Assembly: GCF_015244705.1 (NCBI RefSeq)
Contig: NZ_JABCQF010000001.1
Coordinates: 248,001-312,000, forward strand
Direction of reading: 5' to 3'
DNA from: Gluconobacter potus
GTDB lineage: Bacteria > Pseudomonadota > Alphaproteobacteria > Acetobacterales > Acetobacteraceae
DNA length: 64,000 nucleotides
The position numbers were made by a program, and so were the translations under genes. This document shows positions 8,892 to 18,062 of the stretch, one piece after another. The notes under the pieces were generated by a model. It was given only the letters and a program-made list of their open reading frames with translations. It had not been told where the DNA came from and did no database searches. How positions within the stretch are numbered: position 1 is the first letter of the stretch; every line of letters begins with the position of its first letter.

Positions 8892-9718
8892 CCCCGGGAA
8901 CAAGGCAGGGGATGATACAGGATTCCATGATGACCGAGACTGATCCGCAGGTGGCGAAAAGCCCTGAAGTGGCGCTGGCTGTCCGCAACCTGAACTTCTA
9001 CTACGGCGAAAATCACGCCCTGCACGACATTTCGATCGACTTCCCGGCCCGTCGGGTCACGGCCATGATCGGGCCGAGCGGATGTGGCAAATCGACGCTG
9101 TTGCGGGTCTTCAACCGCATGTACGACCTGTATCCCGGCCAGCGCGCGACGGGCGAGGTGATTTTCGACGGGCGCAATGTTCTGGAGCGCGATCTGGATC
9201 TGAACATCCTGCGTGCCCGCGTGGGCATGGTGTTCCAGAAGCCGACACCGTTTCCGATGTCGATCTATGACAATATCGCCTTCGGCGTGCGGCTGCATGA
9301 GAAGCTGAACAAGGCGGAGATGGACGCGCGTGTTCAGGACGTTCTGACCCGCGTGGCGCTGTGGAACGAAGTCCGGGACCGTCTGCATGCGCCGGCTTCC
9401 GGTCTTTCGGGTGGCCAGCAGCAGCGCCTGTGCATCGCACGTTCGATTGCGACGCGGCCGGAAGTGCTGCTGCTTGATGAGCCGACCTCGGCACTGGATC
9501 CGATTTCCACGGCACGCATCGAGGAACTTCTCGATGAGCTTAAGGAAGAGTTCACGATCGCGATCGTGACCCACAACATGCAGCAGGCTGCGCGCTGCGC
9601 GGACCAGGTGGCATTCTTCTACATGGGACGGCTGATCGAAGTGGACAGCGCGGACCGGATGTTCACCAATCCGAAGCAGCAGCAGACCCAGGACTACATC
9701 ACAGGCAGGTTTGGATAA
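8888..9718 (+). CDS. pstB: phosphate ABC transporter ATPase PstB
   Basis: A 276-residue ATPase. It contains Walker [10 protein letters not shown], the Q-loop region [18 protein letters not shown] typical of PstB, signature LSGGQQQRL, Walker [14 protein letters not shown] and the switch His in [11 protein letters not shown]. The ATG at 8888 overlaps the pstA stop. A later ATG (MMTETDP) is an equally plausible start. It energises PstCA and takes part in the phosphate-sensing complex with PhoU and PhoR. Confidence 0.97.
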   Translation: MTPGTRQGMIQDSMMTETDPQVAKSPEVALAVRNLNFYYGENHALHDISIDFPARRVTAMIGPSGCGKSTLLRVFNRMYDLYPGQRATGEVIFDGRNVLERDLDLNILRARVGMVFQKPTPFPMSIYDNIAFGVRLHEKLNKAEMDARVQDVLTRVALWNEVRDRLHAPASGLSGGQQQRLCIARSIATRPEVLLLDEPTSALDPISTARIEELLDELKEEFTIAIVTHNMQQAARCADQVAFFYMGRLIEVDSADRMFTNPKQQQTQDYITGRFG

Positions 9719-9724
9719 CGCGTC

Positions 9725-10459
9725 ATGGCTGACAGATCTCACATCGTCAAAAGCTACGAGCAGGAGCTGGGCCAACTCCGGTCCATGATGGCGCAGATGG
9801 GCGGCATCGTGGAAAACCAGGTGGCCCTCGCGCTTTCCGCCATCGCGGATCGCAATGAGGAAGCCGCCGATGCGGCTGCGCGGCAGGACCCGGAAGTGGA
9901 CCAGCTCGAACGCGAGGTCGAAAGCCTTGCGATCCGCCTGCTGGCGCTCCGAAGCCCCATGGCCGGCGATCTGCGCGAGATCGTGGCAGCCCTGAAGATT
10001 ACCGGCGATCTGGAGCGGATCGGTGATTACGCTTCGTCTATCGCACGGCGTTCCCTGCGGATCAGGATGCCGGAAAACCAGATTTCGCTCTCGGGCCTGC
10101 GCAGCATGGGCCGTCTGGTGCAGGAAAACCTGCGCCGGTCGATCGATGCCATCACGCAGCAGGATTCCAACCGCGCCATGGAAGTCTGGCATTCGGACCG
10201 TGCCGTGGACGAGTATTACACGGCGCTGTTCCGTGAACTCGTGACGTACATGATGGAAGATGCCCGCAATATCCGCGCCTGCACGGAACTGCTGTTCATC
10301 GCCAAGAACCTTGAGCGGATCGGCGATCATGCGACCAACATCGCCGAACGCGTCTTCTATGCCGTGACGGGCGACAACCTGCCGTCCCTGCGTCCGCGCG
10401 GGGCTCCGGCGTCGGCCCTGACGGTAGCAGAGACGATGCAGGAGCCTGACGTCCGGTGA
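9725..10459 (+). CDS. phoU: PhoU, phosphate signalling regulator
   Basis: A 244-residue protein with two PhoU repeats of three helices each. The metal-binding signatures are DLERIGDYA in the first repeat and NLERIGDHATNIAE in the second. PhoU links Pst transport state to PhoR and keeps the Pho regulon off when phosphate is sufficient. It starts six bases after pstB, and its stop overlaps the phoB start. Confidence 0.96.
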   Translation: MADRSHIVKSYEQELGQLRSMMAQMGGIVENQVALALSAIADRNEEAADAAARQDPEVDQLEREVESLAIRLLALRSPMAGDLREIVAALKITGDLERIGDYASSIARRSLRIRMPENQISLSGLRSMGRLVQENLRRSIDAITQQDSNRAMEVWHSDRAVDEYYTALFRELVTYMMEDARNIRACTELLFIAKNLERIGDHATNIAERVFYAVTGDNLPSLRPRGAPASALTVAETMQEPDVR

Positions 10460-11178
10460 AGGGACCATCGTCTGCGCGCGCCAAGGGGCTTGTTCTTCTG
10501 GTCGAGGATGATCCGGCCCTGCTTCTGATGACCTGCTACAATCTCGAGCAGCGTGGATACCGCGTCGAGACGGCGGAGGACGGAGAAGCCGCCCTTCTGG
10601 CGCTGGAAACGTCCCGTCCGGACGCCGTAGTGCTGGACTGGATGCTTCCGGGACTGTCCGGGCTGGATGTGTGTCGCCGGATCCGCGCCAATCCCGCATT
10701 GCGTGATGTGCCGGTCCTGCTCCTGACTGCGCGTTCGGCCGAGCAGGATGCGATCCGCGGGCTCGATACGGGTGCGGACGACTATCTGATGAAGCCGTGT
10801 AGCATCGATACGCTCGATGCGCGTCTTCGGGCGTTGCTGCGCCGGCATCAGTCTTCCTATGACCGCCTGTCCTTTGCGGACATCACGCTGGACCCGGAAA
10901 CGCATCGCGTGGAGCGGGCCGGGCGGATGCTCTCGCTCGGGCCGAGGGAATACCGCCTGCTGGACTTGCTGATCCGTAATCCGCGCAAGGTGTTCTCCCG
11001 CGAGGATCTGCTGCGCCGGATCTGGGGCCAGAACATCCATGTCGAGATCCGGACGATCGACGTCCATATCCGGCGTCTGCGCAAGGCCATCAACGGTCCG
11101 GGAGAGGTCGATCTGGTGCGGACCGTGCGTGCGGCCGGTTATGCCCTGGATGACGGCCCGACGACGGACGGCGGCTGA
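10456..11178 (+). CDS. phoB: PhoB, phosphate response regulator
   Basis: A 240-residue OmpR-family regulator. It begins with a GTG inside the phoU stop (GTGA overlap). The receiver domain has the acidic pair E17-D18-D19, phospho-acceptor D61 (VVLDWMLPG) and the conserved Lys in DDYLMKPCS. A winged-helix DNA-binding domain follows from about residue 140 (LSLGPREYRLLDLLIRNP ... IRTIDVHIRRLRKAI). When phosphorylated by PhoR it should bind Pho boxes such as the one ahead of pstC. Confidence 0.95.
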   Translation: MKGPSSARAKGLVLLVEDDPALLLMTCYNLEQRGYRVETAEDGEAALLALETSRPDAVVLDWMLPGLSGLDVCRRIRANPALRDVPVLLLTARSAEQDAIRGLDTGADDYLMKPCSIDTLDARLRALLRRHQSSYDRLSFADITLDPETHRVERAGRMLSLGPREYRLLDLLIRNPRKVFSREDLLRRIWGQNIHVEIRTIDVHIRRLRKAINGPGEVDLVRTVRAAGYALDDGPTTDGG

Positions 11179-11180
11179 AG

Positions 11181-12449
11181 GTGCCGTCGGGGGGATTGCC
11201 GCCTGCAGCAGATACGCTGCCATTACAGGTTGGCATGGTCCTCGTCTGCGTGGCGCTGGCCGGGTGGGTGCTGGCAGTCTGGCTCCTGCTGCGCCAGCCC
11301 CGGGTTCCGACGTCTCCGCCTGACGATTATCTGAAACCCGTGTCTCCGGCCGACCTGCCGGTCGATCCGCTGCCAGCCTGCGCCGTGGTACTGGACGGGC
11401 TTGGAGCGATCGTACAGGTCAACGAGGAAGCCGCGTCGCAGTTCGGGGAGACGGTTGGCGCCATCCTGCGTCACCCCGCAGCGCGCGCTGCACTTTCCGC
11501 GGCGTTGCGGGCACCGGTTCCGGCCAGTCCATCGGGCAGCAGCAATCGGGGGGATCTGCCGCCGGTCTGCTCCACGACCTTTACGCTCGATGTGCCGGTT
11601 CCGCGCACGCTTCACCTGATGCTGCGCCGGCTCCCGGGCGGGAAGGGGCAGGACAGGCGTGTTCTGGTGGTGCTGACCGACCGGAGCGAGGCGCAGGCTG
11701 CGGACAGGATGCGTATGGATTTCGTAGCCCATGCCAGCCACGAGCTGCGCACGCCGCTTGCCTCGCTGAGCGGGTTCATCGATGCGTTGCAGGGGGCGGC
11801 AGGGGAAAACCCGGTCATGCGGCATCAGTTTCTCGACATCATGCGCCAGCAGTCCGAGCGGCTGAAACGGCTGATCGATCGTCTGTTGTACCTGTCGCGC
11901 GTGCAGGCGCATGAGCATCAGCGCCCCCGGGACGTGGTGGACGTGGCCGATCTCATGGCCGTGGTGCTCGGGGAAGTTGCGCCGCGTTTCGAGCAGGAAG
12001 GGCGTACCCTGAAGCTGGAGATCGAGGACGACCTGCTGGTCCGTGCTGACGAAGATGAGATGGTGCAGGTCCTGCTCAACCTGATCGAAAATGCCTTGCG
12101 TTATGGCGCGCAGGAGGGCGATCCGCTGACCATCACCCTGTCCGCGCGCCGTGCGGCCAGTCCGGATGATCGCTGGCCCGCGGATGGAGGCGTCATTCTC
12201 GGGATCGAGGACAATGGCTGCGGGATGGAAGCGCATCATCTGCCGCGCCTGACCGAGCGTTTCTATCGCGTGGGGGCGCCGACTGACGGGGCCGGGCAGG
12301 GGACGGGGCTGGGTCTGTCCATCGTGCGCCATATTCTGGACCGGCATGGCGGGCGATTGCGGATTGCGAGTGCGCCGGGAAAAGGGACGACCTGTCTGGT
12401 CTGGCTGCCGCCTGCGGGGGCGACACTTGCGGTTTCGCTGGTGGAATGA
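11181..12449 (+). CDS. phoR: PhoR, phosphate sensor histidine kinase
   Basis: A 422-residue kinase beginning with GTG just two bases past phoB. A single membrane helix lies at about residues 14-37 (VGMVLVCVALAGWVLAVWLLL), then a PAS-like region at about 55-155. The HisKA domain has phospho-acceptor H187 (ASHELRTPLASLSGF), followed by an ATPase domain with N-box LLNLIENALRYGA, G1 IEDNGCGM and G2 GTGLGLSIV. It has no large periplasmic sensor, as in other PhoR proteins, which read Pst/PhoU status. It is the last gene of the operon. Confidence 0.94.
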   Translation: MPSGGLPPAADTLPLQVGMVLVCVALAGWVLAVWLLLRQPRVPTSPPDDYLKPVSPADLPVDPLPACAVVLDGLGAIVQVNEEAASQFGETVGAILRHPAARAALSAALRAPVPASPSGSSNRGDLPPVCSTTFTLDVPVPRTLHLMLRRLPGGKGQDRRVLVVLTDRSEAQAADRMRMDFVAHASHELRTPLASLSGFIDALQGAAGENPVMRHQFLDIMRQQSERLKRLIDRLLYLSRVQAHEHQRPRDVVDVADLMAVVLGEVAPRFEQEGRTLKLEIEDDLLVRADEDEMVQVLLNLIENALRYGAQEGDPLTITLSARRAASPDDRWPADGGVILGIEDNGCGMEAHHLPRLTERFYRVGAPTDGAGQGTGLGLSIVRHILDRHGGRLRIASAPGKGTTCLVWLPPAGATLAVSLVE

Positions 12450-12486
12450 CAGTTTCCTTCTGAAACAATCAGAAGGTGTTGCGACA

Positions 12487-14589
12487 GTGAGAGTTCTCCG
12501 CAGTTTCCGCCGTGTCGGTCTGGCCGCTCTGCTGACGGGCAGCATGTTCACGCCGCTTCATGCGGCCGATGCCCCCGACACCATCCCCGCCTGGCTGAGC
12601 GATATCAATGGCGCGCAGGCCATGTCCTGGGTGAAGGCACAGAACGACCGGACCCTGCGTCTTCTGGGTCATGGGCCGCTTTATCAGGGGCTGTATGATA
12701 AATCCCTGAAATTGCTTCAGACGCATGACCGTCTGGCCTCGCCGATCCAGATTGACGGGATGATCTATAATTTCTGGCGTGATGACCGGCACCTGCGGGG
12801 CATCCTACGTCGGACCACGCCGGACTCCTATGCGACCGAGCATCCGGAATGGACGGTGGCGCTGGATCTCGATGCGCTGGCGGCGAAGGAAAAGCGCAAC
12901 TGGGTCTATGGAGGCGTGGACTGCCTGCACAGTCAGCAGAATCTCTGCCTGCTTTACCTTTCCGACGGTGGCGAGGACGCCAAGACCGTCCGGGAGTTCG
13001 ATCTCCGGACTGGAAAGTTTGTCGAAGGCGGGTTCAGCCTGCCCCATGCCAAGCAGGATTCCAGCTGGCTGGACCGGGATACGCTTCTGGTCAGCTATCC
13101 CTGGACGGATGCCGATCTCACGGAATCGTCCTATCCGTATATCGTGAAGCTTCTCAAGCGCGGGCAGTCTCTGGCCGAAGCGCAGGCGGTCTTTACCGGC
13201 AACCGCAAGGACGTCGAGGTCGGGCCGGAAGTCCTGCATGATGGAGCCGGGCATCAGGTCACGCTGATCCGCGAAGGTCTGGATGCGTTTTCGTCGAAAC
13301 TGTTCCTGTATCGCGATGGTCAGGTGACGCCGGTCGCCATTCCCCTGAAGGCGGACGTGGCGGGGCTGTTCAATGGCCGGCTGGTGGTACAGTTGAAGGA
13401 AGATTGGAAGGTCGGGACGCAGACTTTTCCGCAGGGGAGTGTGGTGCTGGTCGATCCGGTAGCCGCAACCGTCGCACCCCAGCTTCTGCTGGCACCGACC
13501 GGGAAGCAGATGATCGAGGAAGTGTCCACGAGCCACGGCCATCTGATCGTCACGCTTTACGATAACGTGCGGGGCCGGATCTCGATCTATACGCCGTCCG
13601 GTACGGGCTTCACGCACCGGGACCTGCCGCTGCCGCAGAACATGTCGGTGGATCTGGCCAGCGTCGACGAGGACAGCCCGTTGGCCTATGCCGTTTCGAC
13701 CGGATTTCTGAGCCCGACCACCTTGTGGGAAATCAACAGCGATACGGCTTCGGTGCAGAAGATCCATACGCTGCCGGCACAGTTCGATGCTTCGGACATG
13801 ACGGTGGAACAGCAGGAAGTACGCTCGACGGATGGAACCAGCGTTCCGTATTTCATCGTGCATCGTCGGGACATGAAGCTGGATGGCACCAATCCGACGC
13901 TGCTTTATGCGTATGGCGGGTTTGAAGTGCCGCTTTTCCCGTTCTATTCGGCCGGGATTGGCAATAACTGGCTGTCGCGCGGTGGTGTCTATGTTCTGGC
14001 GAATATCCGCGGTGGCGGGGAATTTGGACCGGCCTGGCATGATGCGGGACTGAAGACGCATCGCCAGCAGATTTATGACGATTTTGCTTCCGTGGCGAAG
14101 GACCTGATGGACCGCAAGGTGACGTCCCCGCAGCATCTGGCGATTCAGGGCGGCTCCAATGGTGGCCTGCTGATGGGCGTTGAGTTCACGCAGCATCCGG
14201 ATTTCTGGAAGGCTGTTGATATCGAGGTGCCGCTGCTCGACATGATGAATTACGAGCACATGTCGGCGGGTGCGTCCTGGGTCGGTGAATATGGAACGGT
14301 CTCCATCCCGGAGCAGAAGGCGTTCCTGCGCGGGATTTCGCCGCTTCAGAACCTGAAGCCGGATGTGAAATATCCCGTGCCGTTCATTGAAACGACCACC
14401 AAGGACGATCGCGTTGGTCCCGTTCATGCCCGCCGTTTTGCGTGGCGCATGAGTGAGCTGAAGCTGCCGTATTATTACTGGGAGCAGGTGGCAGGCGGTC
14501 ATGGTTTTGGCGCCAGCCAGAAGGAAATCGCCCAGACTCAGGCGCTGAGCTATGCCTATCTGTGGTCCGAACTCGGTCGGACGCATTGA
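12487..14589 (+). CDS. secreted prolyl oligopeptidase family serine peptidase (S9)
   Basis: An approximately 700-residue S9A-type peptidase. The frame is open from 12346, but that start would overlap phoR. GTG 12487 (or GTG 12478) gives a signal peptide, RVLRSFRRVGLAALLTGSMF ending in LHAADA, so the enzyme should be periplasmic or secreted. Residues about 30-420 are the beta-propeller, and the C-terminal 270 are the alpha/beta-hydrolase. The catalytic Ser is in QGGSNGGLLMG, the Asp in TTKDDRVGPVHARR, and the His in VAGGHGFGAS. It cleaves after proline in short peptides, which fits the amino acid permease encoded next door on the other strand. The exact start is uncertain. Confidence 0.9.
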   Translation: MRVLRSFRRVGLAALLTGSMFTPLHAADAPDTIPAWLSDINGAQAMSWVKAQNDRTLRLLGHGPLYQGLYDKSLKLLQTHDRLASPIQIDGMIYNFWRDDRHLRGILRRTTPDSYATEHPEWTVALDLDALAAKEKRNWVYGGVDCLHSQQNLCLLYLSDGGEDAKTVREFDLRTGKFVEGGFSLPHAKQDSSWLDRDTLLVSYPWTDADLTESSYPYIVKLLKRGQSLAEAQAVFTGNRKDVEVGPEVLHDGAGHQVTLIREGLDAFSSKLFLYRDGQVTPVAIPLKADVAGLFNGRLVVQLKEDWKVGTQTFPQGSVVLVDPVAATVAPQLLLAPTGKQMIEEVSTSHGHLIVTLYDNVRGRISIYTPSGTGFTHRDLPLPQNMSVDLASVDEDSPLAYAVSTGFLSPTTLWEINSDTASVQKIHTLPAQFDASDMTVEQQEVRSTDGTSVPYFIVHRRDMKLDGTNPTLLYAYGGFEVPLFPFYSAGIGNNWLSRGGVYVLANIRGGGEFGPAWHDAGLKTHRQQIYDDFASVAKDLMDRKVTSPQHLAIQGGSNGGLLMGVEFTQHPDFWKAVDIEVPLLDMMNYEHMSAGASWVGEYGTVSIPEQKAFLRGISPLQNLKPDVKYPVPFIETTTKDDRVGPVHARRFAWRMSELKLPYYYWEQVAGGHGFGASQKEIAQTQALSYAYLWSELGRTH

Positions 14590-14611
14590 GGTTTCGCCTC
14601 ATGCGGATATG

Positions 14612-14642
14612 AAAAAGGGCGCTCCGAGGAGCGCCCTTTTTT
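14612..14642. terminator. bidirectional intrinsic terminator
   Basis: A strong GC stem of eight bases or more (14617-14624 with 14629-14636, CGAG loop) is flanked by five As on the left and six Ts on the right. It can therefore terminate both the rightward peptidase gene and the leftward permease gene. Confidence 0.93.
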
Positions 14643-14658
14643 GTGTGGGAAAAGAGGA

Positions 14659-16074
14659 TCAGCCGTGGCGGCGACCGCGATCCAGCAGGCACCAGCCGCC
14701 AATCAGGATGGCGCCGATCAGGGGGATGGCGCCGATCGTGATCGTGCCGTCGGGGTAGTCGAAGGCCATCATGATCAGGACGAAGCCCAGAAAGCCCAGG
14801 GTAGCCCAGGTTGTGTAAGGCGCGCCGGGCATGTTGAAGCCTGTCGGCGCAATGTCCCCGCGGTTGATCGCAGCCCGGAGGCGGAGCTGGCACAGCAGGA
14901 TGAAGCCCCAGGTGCTGATGATGCCCAGCGCCGAGAAGTTCAGGACGATTTCAAACACGCGCGACGGGATGAGGTAGTTCAGCATCACGCCGACCAGATA
15001 GACGGCCAGCGTGGTAAGGATGCCGACATAGGGCACGGAACTGCGGTTCAGCTTGCCCAGGGCCTTCGGGCCGGAGCCGCCAAGGGACAGTGCGCGCAGG
15101 ACGCGGCCGGTGGAATACAGGCCGGAATTGAGGCTGGAAAGGGCGGCCGTCAGCACCACGATGTTCATGATGGTGCCGATGCCCGGGATGCCGAGCGCCT
15201 GAAAGAACGTCACGAACGGACTGGTCCCGGCATGGTATTCCGTCCAGGGCAGCAGGCAGACTAGCAGGATGACGGAGCCCACATAGAACAGGGCGATACG
15301 CCAGATGACGCTGTTGATGGCGCGCGGAAGGATCTCACGCGCGTCCTCGCACTCGCCTGCGGCCGTGCCCAGCAGTTCGATGCCCGAATAGGCGAAAACC
15401 ACGCCCTGAAGCAGCATGAGGGCCGAAAACAGGCCATGCGGGAAAATACCGCCGTTTTCGGTAATCAGGTGAAAGCCGGTCGTATGGCCCGCCACCGGCA
15501 TGCGTGTCCCGAGGATGACGGCACCGGCAATGAGAAAGAGCGCCAGTGCCACGACCTTGATGAGGGAGAACCAGAACTCCATTTCGCCGAAATAGCGCAC
15601 GCCGATCATGTTCATGGTGCCGACGATCGCCAGGGCCGCGAGTGCGAAGGCCCATTGTGGAACCGGCAGGAACACCGCCCAGTAATGCATGTAGAGCGCC
15701 ACGGCCGTGATATCGACGATGCCGGTCATGGCCCAGTTCAGGAAGGACAGCCAGCCCGCCATATAGGCGGCCCGCTCGCCAAGGAACTCACGCGCATAGG
15801 TCACGAAGCTGCCGCTGGTCGGGCGGTACATGACCAGTTCGCCCAGCGCACGCAGGATCAGGAACGAGAAGACGCCGCAGATCGCATAGATGATCGCAAG
15901 GGACGGTCCGGCCACCTGAAGGCGTGAGCCCGCGCCCAGAAACAGTCCTGTTCCGATGGCGCCACCGATGGCGATCATCTGCACATGACGGCGTCCGAGG
16001 TCCTTGTGATAGCCTTCCTCACTGATGGCCCCTGCATGGGTCGGGGTGTGATCGGGAGCCGGGCTTGTCGTCAT
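14659..16074 (-). CDS. amino acid permease, APC family (AnsP/CycA-like)
   Basis: A roughly 471-residue transporter with about 12 membrane helices. I prefer the ATG at 16074 because AGGA lies seven bases upstream; the frame extends 18 codons further without a ribosome site. It has the family N-terminal signature GYHKDLGRRHVQMIAIGGAI then GTGLFLGAGSRL, and ALGELVMYRPTSGSFVTYA in helix 3. It imports a neutral or amide amino acid with protons; L-asparagine, D-alanine/serine/glycine or proline carriers are the nearest types, and I cannot choose between them. It converges on the prolyl oligopeptidase gene through a shared terminator. Confidence 0.9.
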   Translation of the reverse strand: MTTSPAPDHTPTHAGAISEEGYHKDLGRRHVQMIAIGGAIGTGLFLGAGSRLQVAGPSLAIIYAICGVFSFLILRALGELVMYRPTSGSFVTYAREFLGERAAYMAGWLSFLNWAMTGIVDITAVALYMHYWAVFLPVPQWAFALAALAIVGTMNMIGVRYFGEMEFWFSLIKVVALALFLIAGAVILGTRMPVAGHTTGFHLITENGGIFPHGLFSALMLLQGVVFAYSGIELLGTAAGECEDAREILPRAINSVIWRIALFYVGSVILLVCLLPWTEYHAGTSPFVTFFQALGIPGIGTIMNIVVLTAALSSLNSGLYSTGRVLRALSLGGSGPKALGKLNRSSVPYVGILTTLAVYLVGVMLNYLIPSRVFEIVLNFSALGIISTWGFILLCQLRLRAAINRGDIAPTGFNMPGAPYTTWATLGFLGFVLIMMAFDYPDGTITIGAIPLIGAILIGGWCLLDRGRRHG

Positions 16075-16265
16075 CTGCGCGTCCTGGGAAGTCGTCGTAA
16101 AAGGTGTCGGTAAAGCTGTATGGGGCATGACGAGAGGCCGGGCCGTGAGGGCCTACGCTTCATGCGCGTCAGCTATGTGTGGCATGCATGGGAACATAGG
16201 CGAAAGTGACCGCATTGCCAACGCGGATTGCTTCTGAGGCCGAAACTGTTCCCCGGACTGTGCTT

Positions 16266-17525
16266 TCAATGTCCCGGCGGGACAGCCATGCAGGCCATTC
16301 CCTGTCCGGAAAGAGTCGAGCAGGCCTGCGCCGCTCCGACACGGCTGATCCCCGTCAGACGGGCCCGCCAGACCGTGGTGCCATGGCTGGGGGTGGGATG
16401 AACTTCGATTCGGGCGGACTGAAGCGATGTAAACGCGGCCTGTCGCGCCATGGTGGCCGCAAACTTCGCCTGTCCGATGCTGCCGAAGGCCCCCACCTGA
16501 ACCGCCCAGGGGCCATAGCTTCCGGGACGCCTGTAGCCGACAACCATGGTGGTCGATTCTGTTGGTTGTGTCGGCAGCGTATGGGGCGTCGGAATGGCGG
16601 GGGCGGGCGGGAGCGGGCGTGAAGAGACCGGCTCCTGAATGGTCAGCGTATCGCCAGCAGGCCTGGAAACAAAGGTCGGGGACGGTGCGGCGAGGGGAGG
16701 CGTGCTGACGGGCTGGACGGCACACGGCACATCGGGATCGTAGGCATCGTCCGGGTTGCACGGAACGGCGCTGGGGGCTGCGATGGGTGTCTGGGCGGCG
16801 GCACTCGTGACATGCCGGCTGGCCCAGACCTGCCCCACACTGCGGGCTGACGCCGTCATGACCGGCGCAGGCGCTGTCTGGGCCGGGGCCAGACCTGCGA
16901 GGGCCATGCCGGACTGCGAGGCGTTCAGCTGATCGGCGGTGGCATAGGCCGCCAGCGGACCCGTCATGGCGACCTGCGTGCCGAGATGCGGCGTGATGCT
17001 CGCAACGTAATTGACGGTTTCGTTGGGCAGTTGCCGCCCTTCGTAGAGATAGTCCTCAAGCCGCTGCGGACCGGCATTGTAAGCGGCCAGAAAGGCCGGA
17101 GCCCCGTATTTCCGGGCGAGGATGCTGATATAGCCCGTGCCTGCCATGATATTGTCATGCGGCTCGTAAGGATCCGAACGCAGACCGTAGCGCGAGCGCA
17201 TGTCGGCATAGGTCTGGGGCATGAGCTGCATCAGGCCCATTGCCCCGGAATGGGACGTGATGGGCCGCCCGTCCAGAAACTGGTGACCGCCCGATTCCTG
17301 ATGGATCACGGCACGGATCCAGTCCTGGGGAATCGAGAAGCGGTTTGCGGCCTGAAGGATGTACGGGCCCCACGGATCGCTGGCCGGACCGGGCGCGCGA
17401 TAAGCATTGCTTGAGGAATAGTACCGGTCGTACGGAGAACGCTGGGACGCGCAGCCTGCAAGGGCCGCAAGGCTCAGGATGATGGTTCCAGTCTGAAGGA
17501 AGACTCGCCTTTTCCTGAGCATCAT
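16266..17525 (-). CDS. lipoprotein lytic transglycosylase with SPOR domain
   Basis: A 419-residue envelope protein. The lipobox LAALAGC places lipidated Cys at residue 25. The SLT domain spans about residues 50-190, with catalytic Glu77 in AVIHQESGG, then SGAMGLMQLMPQTY and FLAAYNAGPQRL. A long Pro/Ala linker precedes a C-terminal SPOR-like domain (PWAVQVGAFGSIGQAKFAATM, about 335-415) that would bind denuded glycan at the septum. It cleaves the MurNAc-GlcNAc bond to give anhydro-muropeptides. It is divergent from fliL, so a role in inserting the flagellum through peptidoglycan is possible, as is a role in division or daughter-cell separation. Confidence 0.9.
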   Translation of the reverse strand: MMLRKRRVFLQTGTIILSLAALAGCASQRSPYDRYYSSSNAYRAPGPASDPWGPYILQAANRFSIPQDWIRAVIHQESGGHQFLDGRPITSHSGAMGLMQLMPQTYADMRSRYGLRSDPYEPHDNIMAGTGYISILARKYGAPAFLAAYNAGPQRLEDYLYEGRQLPNETVNYVASITPHLGTQVAMTGPLAAYATADQLNASQSGMALAGLAPAQTAPAPVMTASARSVGQVWASRHVTSAAAQTPIAAPSAVPCNPDDAYDPDVPCAVQPVSTPPLAAPSPTFVSRPAGDTLTIQEPVSSRPLPPAPAIPTPHTLPTQPTESTTMVVGYRRPGSYGPWAVQVGAFGSIGQAKFAATMARQAAFTSLQSARIEVHPTPSHGTTVWRARLTGISRVGAAQACSTLSGQGMACMAVPPGH

Positions 17526-17588
17526 AAACCCACTGTTAATCTTTTATGCCGATGATGAGCGCTGTCCGAAAGAGAAGGCAGACAAACG

Positions 17589-18062
17589 GTGACGACGGAG
17601 ACTCCGGAAAACGAAACCCCGGTCAAGAAGGGGGGTAAGCGCAAGATCATCATCCTTGCAGTGCTGGCATGCCTGCTTCTGGCTGGTGGTGGAGCCTTTG
17701 CATGGAAGCATTTTCATCATGCGGCAACCCCGGTCGCCAAGACTGCCCCTCAGCCGGTGAAGTGGACCACCATCACCATTCCGACCATTCTGTCCAATCT
17801 CGACTCCGGTATGGATCGCACGCGATACGCCCGGATCGGTGCCCGGCTTGAGGTCGAGGACGGCAAGGACGCCGCCAATATCGCGGCCCTGATGCCGCAG
17901 ATCCAGGATGCGTTCCAGACCTGTCTGCACGGAATGCAGCCTTCGGAGCTTTCCGGCAGCGGTATCTACCGGCTGCGCGAAACAATGCTGGCACAGATCA
18001 CCAATATCGTGGCGCCCCTGCGTGTGAGGGATCTCTTTTTCGTAGAGGTGCTGGTGCAGTGA
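17589..18062 (+). CDS. fliL: FliL, flagellar basal body-associated protein
   Basis: A 157-residue single-pass inner-membrane protein. GTG start; a Lys-rich cytoplasmic head (VKKGGKRK), one helix at about residues 19-40, then the periplasmic FliL domain with IPTILSNLDSG, ARIGARLEVEDGKDAANI and the C-terminal NIVAPLRVRDLFFVEVLVQ. FliL surrounds the stator and supports torque. It overlaps the fliM start by four bases and is the first gene of a flagellar operon. Confidence 0.9.
   Translation: MTTETPENETPVKKGGKRKIIILAVLACLLLAGGGAFAWKHFHHAATPVAKTAPQPVKWTTITIPTILSNLDSGMDRTRYARIGARLEVEDGKDAANIAALMPQIQDAFQTCLHGMQPSELSGSGIYRLRETMLAQITNIVAPLRVRDLFFVEVLVQ

Noticed and set aside
8789-10699. 636-codon open frame antisense to pstB-phoU
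   Set aside because: Covers several genes on the other strand with intact families; composition is artefactual.
12805-14586. 593-codon open frame antisense to the prolyl oligopeptidase
   Set aside because: Shadow of an enzyme with full catalytic triad.
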